NCBI GenBank assembly: GCA_023437255.1
Contig: JAEZGR010000335.1
Location: 1 to 5,831, forward strand
DNA from: Pseudomonadota bacterium
Lineage (GTDB): Bacteria > Pseudomonadota > Gammaproteobacteria > Burkholderiales > Burkholderiaceae_B
Length of the DNA: 5,831 nucleotides
Direction of reading: 5' to 3'
The notes below the pieces were generated by a model. It saw only the letters and a program-made list of their open reading frames with translations, was not told the origin of the DNA and searched no databases. A program made the position numbers and the translations under genes. Below are positions 1 to 5,526 of the stretch, in pieces; the stretch's first letter is position 1, and each line of letters opens with the position of its first letter.

Positions 1-1
1 G

Positions 2-86
2 TGGTGCCCAGGAGAGGACTCGAACCTCCACACCTTGCGGCACATGGACCTGAACCATGCGCGTCTACCAATTCCGCCACCTGGGC
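2..86 (-). tRNA. tRNA-Leu(CAG)
   Basis: Read on the minus strand this is a complete 85-nt tRNA. The acceptor stem GCCCAGG pairs with CCTGGGC, followed by discriminator A and an encoded CCA. The anticodon stem CATGG/CCATG encloses loop TTCAGGT, giving anticodon CAG (plus-strand positions 50-52), which reads CUG leucine codons. A long variable arm with a GCAA loop, typical of class II tRNAs such as Leu, and the T-loop GTTCGAGTCC are present. It closely resembles Escherichia coli tRNA-Leu(CAG) in layout. It is transcribed away from rnr, and its 3' end lies one base from the window edge, so its terminator or any downstream tRNA is not visible. Confidence 0.97.
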
Positions 87-103
87 ATAGCGTGTATGCT
101 ATG
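86..103 (-). repeat. Inverted repeat abutting the tRNA-Leu 5' end
   Basis: CATAGC (86-91) and GCTATG (98-103) form a perfect 6-bp inverted repeat with a 6-nt loop. In the minus-strand transcript it would fold directly before the mature tRNA 5' end, and its last base is the first base of the tRNA. It could influence RNase P processing of the leader or be chance; nothing else supports a role. Confidence 0.35.
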
Positions 104-149
104 GGTCTTGACGACCACCGGCTTTGCAGCCACTTCAAAAGAGGTGCGA

Positions 150-157
150 AGTATAGC
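150..157. promoter_or_regulatory. Possible shared -10 region for divergent tRNA-Leu and rnr
   Basis: Positions 155-150 read TATACT on the minus strand (5 of 6 to TATAAT), placing a tRNA-Leu start near 143 and a leader of about 57 nt. The matching -35 is poor (TTTCCG at 18 bp spacing). On the plus strand TATAGC (152-157) overlaps it, which would put an rnr start near 163, about 23 nt before the TTG start codon. I found no good plus-strand -35. The gap between the two genes is only 99 bp, so both promoters must lie here or inside the genes. Confidence 0.35.
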
Positions 158-185
158 GTGGTTTCTAAAGAAACGGAAATCCCCT

Positions 186-2630
186 TTGAGCAAACGATCA
201 AAAAGAAACAACACAGAAATCATCGCGGGCGCGATCGATCTTCCTCCTGATTTCGATCCCGAAGTACCCAGCCGCGAAGTGCTCATGCAGCAATTGCGGA
301 GTTTCGGCAAACCCATGGCGATCGAGGCGTTGGCACGCGCGGCCGGCGTGAGCGTACCCATATCTGTCGGGTTCGAGCGTCGCCTGCGGGCCATGGAACG
401 CGATGGCCAGATATTCGTGAATCGCCAGGGCAAGATCCAGGTAAATACCAAGCTTGAGTTCCTGGCAGGGCGGGTACAGGGGCACCGCGACGGATTCGGT
501 TTTCTGCTGCGCGATGACGGTGGCCCCGACTTGTTCCTTTCGCCCCGCGAAATGCTCAAGGTTCTGCATGGCGACCGTGTGTTGGCCAAGATCGAGGGCG
601 AATATCGCGGCAAACTCGAAGGGCTCATCGTCGAAGTGCTCGAGCGCCGCACCGACAAGCTGGTGGGCCGCTTCCTGCGTGAGCGGGGCGCGTGCATCGT
701 GGTCCCTGAAGACCAGCGCATCAAGCACGATATCCTGATCCCGCCACAAGAAGTCAACGGCGCCGAGCATGGCCAGGTGGTCACGGTCCAGATCGTGCAG
801 CAACCCACGCGTCACACCCAGCCCCTGGGCCGGGTGCTCGAGGTGTTGGGCGAGATCGACGACCCCGGCATGGAAATCGAAATTGCCGTGCGCAAGTTCG
901 GCGTGCCGCACGAATTTTCAGAAGCCGCACTCGATCGGGCGGCGCGTCTGCCCAATACAGTACGCCCCTCCGACATCAAGGGCCGCGTCGATCTGCGCGA
1001 TGTCCCCTTCGTCACGATCGACGGTGAAGACGCACGCGACTTCGACGATGCGGTGTTCTGCATGCCGGTCAACCTGGGCACTGAAAAGCGTCGCCGCGCG
1101 GGTTGGCGATTGCTGGTCGCCATCGCCGACGTCAGCCATTACGTGCGCCCCGGCGATCCCATCGACGCCGATGCGCTCGAGCGCGGAACCAGCGTGTATT
1201 TCCCGCGGCGGGTCATTCCCATGCTGCCCGAGGCCCTGTCGAACGGTATCTGTTCGCTCAATCCCGATGTCGACCGCCTGGTGCTGGTGTGCGACATGGT
1301 CATTGCCGGCAGTGGTCAGAAAGCAGGGCAGATTACCGCCTACCAGTTCTACGACGCAGTCATTCACTCACATGCGCGGTGTACATACACTCAGGTGTGG
1401 GAAGCACTGCAACAGCCCAATGGGCCTGCAGCTTCGTCGTTAGGCAGCGTGATGCCCCATATTCGTCATCTGCACGAGCTGTACCAGCTGTTTGCTGCAG
1501 CCCGGGTTTCGCGCGGTGCCATCGATTTCGATACGGTCGAGACACGCATTGTGTGTACCGAGCTCGGCCGCATCGAGCGTATCGAAGCGTATGTGCGCAA
1601 CGATGCGCACAAGCTCATTGAAGAGTGCATGCTGGCGGCCAACACCTGTGCTGCCGAGTTCATGACGCGAAACAAGCGCCACGGCCTGTATCGGGTACAC
1701 GAAGGGCCCACGCCCGAAAAGTTGCAGACCCTGCGTGCTTACCTGTCAACGGTGGGTCTGTCGCTGGGGGGTGGCGATGATCCGACCACCGAGGACTATG
1801 CCAAGCTCGTTCAGCAGGCTCGTGGCCGCCCCGACTTCGAAATCATTCAGACGATGTGCCTGCGCTCGTTGCAGCAGGCCATATACAGCCCTGAACAGGT
1901 CGGGCACTTCGGGCTTTCCTACGATCATTACGCGCACTTTACGTCGCCCATCCGGCGTTATCCCGACCTGCTCACGCACCGGGTGATCAAAGGGGTGCTG
2001 GCCGGAAAGCGTTACGTACCGCAGGTCGCCGACGTGGCCGCCGCCATGGCGCTACCGCGCGACGAGAAAGAGCAGGCCACCTGGGAAAAACTCGGTCTTG
2101 TTCTTTCGGCCGCAGAACGCCGGGCCGACGACGCTTCTCGCGACGTCGAGGCGTGGCTCAAATGCTGGTTCATCAAAGAGCATGTGGGCGAAGTCTTCAG
2201 TGGCCGGGTCACGGGCGTTGCACCGTTCGGGCTGTTCATCACGCTCGAGACCCTGTTCGTCGAAGGGCTGGTGCATGTGTCCGAACTCGGTTCCGATTAT
2301 TTCCAGTACAACGAAGCATCGCACGAGCTGCGGGGCGAACGTACGGGAATTCGTTATCGGCTCACCGACGCCGTTCAGGTCCAGGTGGCCCGCGTCGATC
2401 TCGAAGCCCGACGCATCGAGTTCCGGCTGGTGAAAGGAACCAGTTTCAAGGCGCTCACCGCGCCCGAGAAAGCCGAGGGGCCGCGCAAGGTGAAGCGGGC
2501 AGCAGCGGCCAAGCCACAGGCGCTCAAGGGCACCACGGCCAGCCAACGCCGTGCTGAAGCCAAGCGCAGCGCGCGCAAGGCCGATACAGCCGCGCGCAAG
2601 GGCAAGAAAACCGGCGCTCCGCGGTCGTAA
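186..2630 (+). CDS. rnr: Ribonuclease R (3'-5' exoribonuclease)
   Basis: RNase R is a processive, hydrolytic 3'-5' exoribonuclease that digests structured RNA, acting in rRNA and tmRNA quality control and mRNA decay. From the TTG at 186 it is 814 aa, close to the 813 aa of the E. coli enzyme. Domains in order: winged-helix region about 29-86; cold-shock/OB domain from about 93 (GHRDGFGFL); second OB region about 170-240; RNB catalytic domain about 270-603; S1 domain about 667-749; Lys/Arg/Ala-rich tail about 750-814. The catalytic motif GEDARDFDDAV supplies D279, D285, D287 and D288, matching E. coli D272, D278, D280 and D281; HFTSPIRRYPDLLTHR is also intact. The frame is open back to an ATG at 57, but that codon lies inside tRNA-Leu on the opposite strand and would add 43 unrelated residues. 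TTG at 186 gives the natural N-terminus MSKRSKRNN behind a weak GGA (175-177). Gene identity is firm; the start is about 65% sure. Confidence 0.93.
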   Translation: MSKRSKRNNTEIIAGAIDLPPDFDPEVPSREVLMQQLRSFGKPMAIEALARAAGVSVPISVGFERRLRAMERDGQIFVNRQGKIQVNTKLEFLAGRVQGHRDGFGFLLRDDGGPDLFLSPREMLKVLHGDRVLAKIEGEYRGKLEGLIVEVLERRTDKLVGRFLRERGACIVVPEDQRIKHDILIPPQEVNGAEHGQVVTVQIVQQPTRHTQPLGRVLEVLGEIDDPGMEIEIAVRKFGVPHEFSEAALDRAARLPNTVRPSDIKGRVDLRDVPFVTIDGEDARDFDDAVFCMPVNLGTEKRRRAGWRLLVAIADVSHYVRPGDPIDADALERGTSVYFPRRVIPMLPEALSNGICSLNPDVDRLVLVCDMVIAGSGQKAGQITAYQFYDAVIHSHARCTYTQVWEALQQPNGPAASSLGSVMPHIRHLHELYQLFAAARVSRGAIDFDTVETRIVCTELGRIERIEAYVRNDAHKLIEECMLAANTCAAEFMTRNKRHGLYRVHEGPTPEKLQTLRAYLSTVGLSLGGGDDPTTEDYAKLVQQARGRPDFEIIQTMCLRSLQQAIYSPEQVGHFGLSYDHYAHFTSPIRRYPDLLTHRVIKGVLAGKRYVPQVADVAAAMALPRDEKEQATWEKLGLVLSAAERRADDASRDVEAWLKCWFIKEHVGEVFSGRVTGVAPFGLFITLETLFVEGLVHVSELGSDYFQYNEASHELRGERTGIRYRLTDAVQVQVARVDLEARRIEFRLVKGTSFKALTAPEKAEGPRKVKRAAAAKPQALKGTTASQRRAEAKRSARKADTAARKGKKTGAPRS

Positions 2631-2641
2631 GCGAGGTGCAT

Positions 2642-2669
2642 TGCGTGCGGCGTTAAAATGTTGCACGCA
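2642..2669 (+). promoter_or_regulatory. TAAAAT box inside a 7-bp inverted repeat before rlmB
   Basis: In the 59-bp rnr-rlmB gap, TAAAAT (2654-2659) matches the -10 consensus at 5 of 6 positions and would start transcription near 2666. No convincing -35 lies 16-18 bp upstream. The box is centred in a perfect dyad, TGCGTGC (2642-2648) and GCACGCA (2663-2669). This could be an internal promoter with an operator, or only a hairpin in a read-through rnr-rlmB transcript. There is no T-run after it, so it is not a standard terminator. Confidence 0.35.
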
Positions 2670-2689
2670 CGCCTTTCTTCGAGGAACCC

Positions 2690-3442
2690 ATGTCGTCACA
2701 TGTCCTGGCCGGCTTTCATGCCGTCACCGCGCGCTTGCGCCACGCGCCGGCCACCATCAAAGAACTTTATTTCGACGAGTCACGGCGCGACAAGCGCATG
2801 TCTGCGCTACTGCAGCAGGCCGCTGCGGCCAACGTCAAGCATCACGCGGTGCCGGCGGCGCGGCTCGATGGTCTCGCGGGCGGCATGCGGCATCAGGGCG
2901 TTGTGGCATTGGCCCAGGCCAACGTGCTCGCGGTTGATGTCGACGAAGTACTCGATCATCTTGAAGACCGTCGCGAGCCGGCCCTGCTGCTGATTCTCGA
3001 TGGCGTTACCGACCCCCATAATCTGGGCGCCTGCCTGAGAACTGCCGACGCGGCGGGCGTGCACGCGGTCATTGCCCCCCGGGATCGCGCAGTCGGTCTC
3101 AATGCAACCGTGCGTCGCGTGGCCTGCGGAGCGGCCGAAACGGTGCCCTACATCATGGTCACCAATCTGGCGCGTACGATGCGCGCGCTCAAAGAGCGCG
3201 ACGTCTGGCTGGTGGGCACCGATGACCAGGCTGAGTCGAATCTGCACGAGGTTGACGCAAAGCGCAGCATGGCATGGGTCATGGGCGCAGAGGGCGAGGG
3301 CATGCGTCGTCTTACTCGCGAAACCTGCGATGAGCTCGTGAAGATTCCCATGTTGGGCTCGGTAGAGAGCCTGAATGTCAGTGTCGCGAGCGCCGTCTGT
3401 CTCTACGAATCCGTGCGTCAACGCCTCGACTCTCAGGCTTGA
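2690..3442 (+). CDS. rlmB: 23S rRNA (guanosine-2'-O-)-methyltransferase RlmB
   Basis: RlmB is an S-adenosylmethionine-dependent SpoU/TrmH (SPOUT) enzyme that 2'-O-methylates G2251 in the peptidyl-transferase P-loop of 23S rRNA. The 250-aa product has an N-terminal L30e-like substrate-binding region (about 1-80, starting [11 protein letters not shown]) and a C-terminal knotted domain with all three SpoU motifs. Motif 1 is [17 protein letters not shown] at 104-120, motif 2 [11 protein letters not shown] at 196-206, and motif 3 from [16 protein letters not shown] at 219. N111, R117, E201, S227 and N229 line up with E. coli N108, R114, E198, S224 and N226 (E. coli numbers from memory), a constant offset of three; E. 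coli RlmB is 243 aa. GAGGAA (2681-2686) sits just before the ATG. The rnr-rlmB order also occurs in E. coli. It lies 12 bp before the PLP-enzyme gene, probably on the same mRNA. Confidence 0.95.
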   Translation: MSSHVLAGFHAVTARLRHAPATIKELYFDESRRDKRMSALLQQAAAANVKHHAVPAARLDGLAGGMRHQGVVALAQANVLAVDVDEVLDHLEDRREPALLLILDGVTDPHNLGACLRTADAAGVHAVIAPRDRAVGLNATVRRVACGAAETVPYIMVTNLARTMRALKERDVWLVGTDDQAESNLHEVDAKRSMAWVMGAEGEGMRRLTRETCDELVKIPMLGSVESLNVSVASAVCLYESVRQRLDSQA

Positions 3443-3454
3443 GGGATCCACATC

Positions 3455-4684
3455 ATGTCTACAAACGGCTTTACCACCACCACGCTTCACTCCGACCGTC
3501 GCCATGGCACCGAGAACGGTGCCGTGCACAAGCCCATTCACCCGTCGGCTCAATACGCGTTCGATAAAGCAGAAGACCTCATTGCTGTGTTTCAGGGGCG
3601 CCCCGGGTTTTCGTATGCGCGGCAGGGCACGCCCACGACCGGCGCACTCGAAGCCAAGATCACGCAGATGGAGGAGGGCGTGAACACGGTCACTTTTGCC
3701 ACTGGCATGGCGGCCCTCGCCGCCGTGTTCCTGACCCTGCTCAAGAAGGGTGACCATCTCATCAGCAGTCAGTACATTTTTGGCAATACCAATAGTCTGC
3801 TGGGCACGCTGCAGAATCTCGGGGTCGACGTGACACTGGTCGACGCCACCGATGTCGCCGCGGTCAAGGCCGCGCGCCGTTCCGAAACGCGCATGGTTTT
3901 TGTCGAGAGCCTGGCGAACCCGGGCACTTTTGTGGCCGACCTCAAGGGGATCGGAGAATGGTGTGCCGCTGAGGGGTTGTTGTATGTGCTCGACAATACG
4001 CTCTCCACGCCCCTGTTATGTACGGGCAAGTCGGTTGGTGCATCGCTGGTCATGAATTCGCTTTCGAAGCACATCGGCGGGCATGCCAACGGGTTGGGCG
4101 GTGCGGTCACCGACACTGGTCTGTTCGACTGGTCGACCTACCCGAACATTGCCGAACCCTATTGCACGGGGAATCCGGCCGGGTGGGGGCTCACGCAGAT
4201 CAAGAAGAAGGGGCTGCGCGACATGGGCGCGACCTTGTCTTCCGATGTAGCCCACCGCATCGCAGCAGGCGCAGAGACGCTTGCATTGCGCATGGACAAG
4301 GCATGTGGCAACGCACTCGCGCTTGCGAGGGCGCTGGGCACCCACCCGCGTGTGGCGCGGGTTACTTATCCGGGTCTGCCCGATCACCCGCAGCACGAGC
4401 GCGCGAAGGCGTTGTTCGGGGGGCGCTTCGGTGCGCTCCTGGCCGTGGAGCTCGACGATTCCGTGGATCTGCTGGCATTCCTGAATCGTTTGAAGGTGGT
4501 GGTTCTCGCCACTCATCTGGGTGACAACCGAAGCCTGGTGCTTCCTGTCGCACATACCATTTACTACGAGATGGGCCCGACCCTGCGCAAGCAGATGGGC
4601 ATCGCCGACAACCAGCTGCGTTTGTCCGTAGGCATTGAAGACATCGATGATTTGATTGGGGATTTCACACAGGCACTCGCGTAA
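3455..4684 (+). CDS. Cys/Met-metabolism PLP-dependent enzyme, divergent cystathionine gamma-synthase-like
   Basis: This 409-aa protein is a fold-type I PLP enzyme of the Cys/Met metabolism family (cystathionine gamma-synthase, cystathionine or methionine gamma-lyase, O-succinyl/acetylhomoserine sulfhydrylase), at normal family length. Visible cofactor residues: Y54 and R56 in YARQGTPT, T83-G84-M85 for the phosphate, D180 in LDNTLSTP for the pyridine nitrogen, Schiff-base lysine K205 in NSLSKHIGGHANGLGG, and R389 in NQLRLSVGIEDIDDLI for the substrate carboxylate. Two signatures depart from classical members. The ring-stacking Tyr of the LYGGT-type motif is Phe109 (YIFGNT), and SLGGxES is replaced by HLGDNRS (354-360) followed by LVLPVAHT. 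Burkholderiales proteins with the LGDxR form are, as I recall, annotated only as cystathionine gamma-synthase family. The reaction is therefore unassigned, though C-S bond chemistry on homoserine- or cysteine-derived substrates is likely. The start has a good GAGGGA site (3441-3446) 8 nt upstream. It probably shares a transcript with rlmB. Confidence 0.88.
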   Translation: MSTNGFTTTTLHSDRRHGTENGAVHKPIHPSAQYAFDKAEDLIAVFQGRPGFSYARQGTPTTGALEAKITQMEEGVNTVTFATGMAALAAVFLTLLKKGDHLISSQYIFGNTNSLLGTLQNLGVDVTLVDATDVAAVKAARRSETRMVFVESLANPGTFVADLKGIGEWCAAEGLLYVLDNTLSTPLLCTGKSVGASLVMNSLSKHIGGHANGLGGAVTDTGLFDWSTYPNIAEPYCTGNPAGWGLTQIKKKGLRDMGATLSSDVAHRIAAGAETLALRMDKACGNALALARALGTHPRVARVTYPGLPDHPQHERAKALFGGRFGALLAVELDDSVDLLAFLNRLKVVVLATHLGDNRSLVLPVAHTIYYEMGPTLRKQMGIADNQLRLSVGIEDIDDLIGDFTQALA

Positions 4685-4735
4685 ACCACGATGTCGCGCA
4701 TACCACTCCAAGCCCCATTTACAGGTGTTTCCTGC

Positions 4736-4765
4736 TTGACAGTGCGCGCTGATCGAAGGCTTAAT
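4736..4765 (+). promoter_or_regulatory. Candidate hupB promoter
   Basis: A perfect -35 TTGACA (4736-4741) is followed at 18 bp by CTTAAT (4760-4765), 4 of 6 to the -10 consensus. The predicted start near 4772 leaves an untranslated leader of about 120 nt before hupB. It lies 51 bp after the end of the PLP-enzyme gene, where a separate hupB promoter is expected. The weak -10 lowers confidence. Confidence 0.5.
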
Positions 4766-4792
4766 ACGCGGTAGCCGTCTGGCACGCCGGCC

Positions 4793-4821
4793 GCACCTTA
4801 CGGGTCGTGATGGTAAGGCGC
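4793..4821 (+). repeat. Hairpin in the hupB leader
   Basis: CCTTAC (4796-4801) pairs with GTAAGG (4813-4818) across an 11-nt loop. The stem extends by two more G-C pairs (4793-4794 with 4820-4821) beyond one A-C mismatch. It falls inside the predicted hupB 5' untranslated region. A short T-run (4829-4832) starts about 8 nt after the stem, too far for a typical terminator, so it may be a leader structure, a poor terminator for the upstream gene, or neither. Confidence 0.4.
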
Positions 4822-4890
4822 CGAAGTCTTTTCCAGGTTGTTCCACCCAGGAATCGCTTGATGAAAATAAATTTTTAGGGGTAATCCTTA

Positions 4891-5163
4891 ATGAACAAAA
4901 CAGAGCTCATCGAACACATTTCCACGAAGGCTGACCTCTCCAAGGCCGACGCGGGTCGTGCGCTGGAAGCCTTCATCGGCGCGGTGACCACGACTCTCAA
5001 GAAGAAGGGCAGTGTCACCCTCGTTGGGTTCGGTACGTTTACGGTCTCCGAGCGCGCAGCGCGTACCGGTCGCAACCCCCGCACCGGCGAAGCCATCAAG
5101 ATCAAGAAGGCCCGGGTGCCGAAGTTCCGCCCCGGCAAGGCCCTCAAAGACGCCGTCAACTAG
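4891..5163 (+). CDS. hupB: DNA-binding protein HU (HU-beta type)
   Basis: HU is an abundant nucleoid protein that binds DNA without sequence preference as a dimer, bends it, and helps replication, repair and supercoiling control. The 90-aa product is full length for HU. It starts [21 protein letters not shown] (helical dimerisation body, about 1-45), has [18 protein letters not shown] at the turn into the DNA-binding arm, and [25 protein letters not shown] at the end. P63 in the GRNPRTGE arm tip is the residue that intercalates between base pairs in known HU/IHF structures. HU is favoured over IHF because the arm and C-terminus follow the HU pattern ([15 protein letters not shown]). The start is supported by AGGGG (4877-4881) 9 nt upstream. 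It has its own upstream region and probable promoter. No terminator separates it from tRNA-Val, so read-through is possible. Confidence 0.97.
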   Translation: MNKTELIEHISTKADLSKADAGRALEAFIGAVTTTLKKKGSVTLVGFGTFTVSERAARTGRNPRTGEAIKIKKARVPKFRPGKALKDAVN

Positions 5164-5177
5164 TACACGTACTTGGC

Positions 5178-5206
5178 TTGCATGGCGGCAGTGCACGAGG
5201 TATAAT
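5178..5206 (+). promoter_or_regulatory. tRNA-Val promoter
   Basis: A perfect -10 TATAAT (5201-5206) has TTGCAT (5178-5183, 3 of 6 to the -35 consensus) at the optimal 17-bp spacing. The predicted start near 5213 gives a leader of about 36 nt before tRNA-Val. The weak -35 is offset by the perfect -10 and spacing. The -35 begins 15 bp after the hupB stop codon. Confidence 0.7.
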
Positions 5207-5225
5207 CCTTTTTTCCTCGTAGCAC
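5191..5225 (+). repeat. Long dyad symmetry around the tRNA-Val -10 box
   Basis: GTGCACGAGG (5191-5200) is the inverse of CCTCGT (5215-5220) plus GCAC (5222-5225), with a single extra A at 5221. The ten-pair arms enclose TATAAT and a run of six T (5209-5214). A hairpin could form only in RNA reading through from hupB, because tRNA-Val transcripts should start inside the loop. The T-run is in the loop rather than after the stem, so this is not an ordinary terminator. Possible roles are an operator over the tRNA promoter or a 3' structure for hupB mRNA. Confidence 0.5.
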
Positions 5226-5248
5226 ACCAGAATTAGTGGTACCCGAAT

Positions 5249-5324
5249 GGGTGCTTAGCTCAGCTGGTAGAGCGGCGCCCTTACAAGGCGTAGGTCAGCG
5301 GTTCGAACCCGTTAGCACCCACCA
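5249..5324 (+). tRNA. tRNA-Val(TAC)
   Basis: A complete 76-nt tRNA. The acceptor stem GGGTGCT pairs with AGCACCC, followed by discriminator A and encoded CCA. The D-arm TAGCTCAGCTGGTAGAGC, the anticodon loop CTTACAA (anticodon TAC at 5282-5284, reading GUA and related valine codons) and the T-loop GGTTCGAACCC are all standard. It closely resembles E. coli tRNA-Val(UAC). It has its own promoter and its own terminator, so it behaves as a single-gene unit between hupB and the tonB-like gene. Confidence 0.98.
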
Positions 5325-5345
5325 CTACATTCAATGCAAGAAACA

Positions 5346-5375
5346 GGCACTTAGTTCAGGCTAAGTGCCTTTTTT
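5346..5375 (+). terminator. Rho-independent terminator after tRNA-Val
   Basis: GGCACTTAG (5346-5354) and CTAAGTGCC (5361-5369) form a perfect 9-bp stem with a 6-nt loop, followed at once by six T (5370-5375) and preceded by an A-rich stretch. It ends the tRNA-Val transcript 21 nt after the tRNA and would also end any hupB read-through, isolating the downstream gene. Confidence 0.95.
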
Positions 5376-5435
5376 GTATGTGGCGCTGGTGCGAGGCCGT
5401 GGCACAACAATTGCGGCTCAACTGATCTACCTCAA

Positions 5436-5464
5436 TTGCGAATCGTTCGCATTACTGATAATAT
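5436..5464 (+). promoter_or_regulatory. Candidate promoter of the tonB-like gene
   Basis: TTGCGA (5436-5441, 4 of 6 to the -35) is 17 bp from TAATAT (5459-5464, 4 of 6) and 15 bp from GATAAT (5457-5462, 5 of 6). Transcription would start near 5470, giving a leader of about 57 nt. The Fur-like palindrome covers the -35 and spacer, the usual place for repression by an iron-bound regulator. Confidence 0.45.
5437..5451. promoter_or_regulatory. Fur-box-like palindrome
   Basis: TGCGAA (5437-5442) and TTCGCA (5446-5451) are a perfect inverted repeat around TCG. The arrangement fits the 7-1-7 form of the Fur site (TGATAAT-n-ATTATCA) at 9 of 14 arm positions, and TGATAAT (5456-5462) close by matches a further consensus half-site exactly. 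Fur with ferrous iron represses iron-uptake genes such as tonB, so the position in front of a tonB-like gene supports the call. The match to the strict 19-bp consensus is only moderate. Confidence 0.55.
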
Positions 5465-5526
5465 TCCGCTTTTCTGGCGGACGCAGGCAGTGCCGATCTG
5501 CCGTACGCCTCGCAATCGTTGGACTC

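Noticed and set aside
1..40. tRNA-Leu 3' end as an integration (att) site
   Set aside because: tRNA-Leu genes are common targets for genomic islands, but the window ends one base beyond the tRNA. No second copy of the 3' end and no integrase are present.
65..911. Two overlapping minus-strand frames of about 240 codons
   Set aside because: They are antisense to the well-supported N-terminal half of RNase R, and one overlaps tRNA-Leu. No domain or plausible ribosome site was seen.
2807..3757. Open frame of 316 codons on the minus strand
   Set aside because: It lies antisense to rlmB and the start of the PLP-enzyme gene, both with clear family motifs. The translation is His/Arg/Gly-rich without recognisable domains, as expected for a shadow frame in GC-rich DNA.
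4016..4846. Minus-strand frame of 276 codons over the end of the PLP-enzyme gene
   Set aside because: Antisense to the conserved lysine and arginine motifs of the PLP enzyme, with low-complexity Arg/His composition; taken as a shadow frame.
5191..5225. Dyad considered as the hupB rho-independent terminator
   Set aside because: The T-run lies in the loop, not after the stem, and the sequence after the stem is ACCAGAATT. It does not fit intrinsic termination on either strand.
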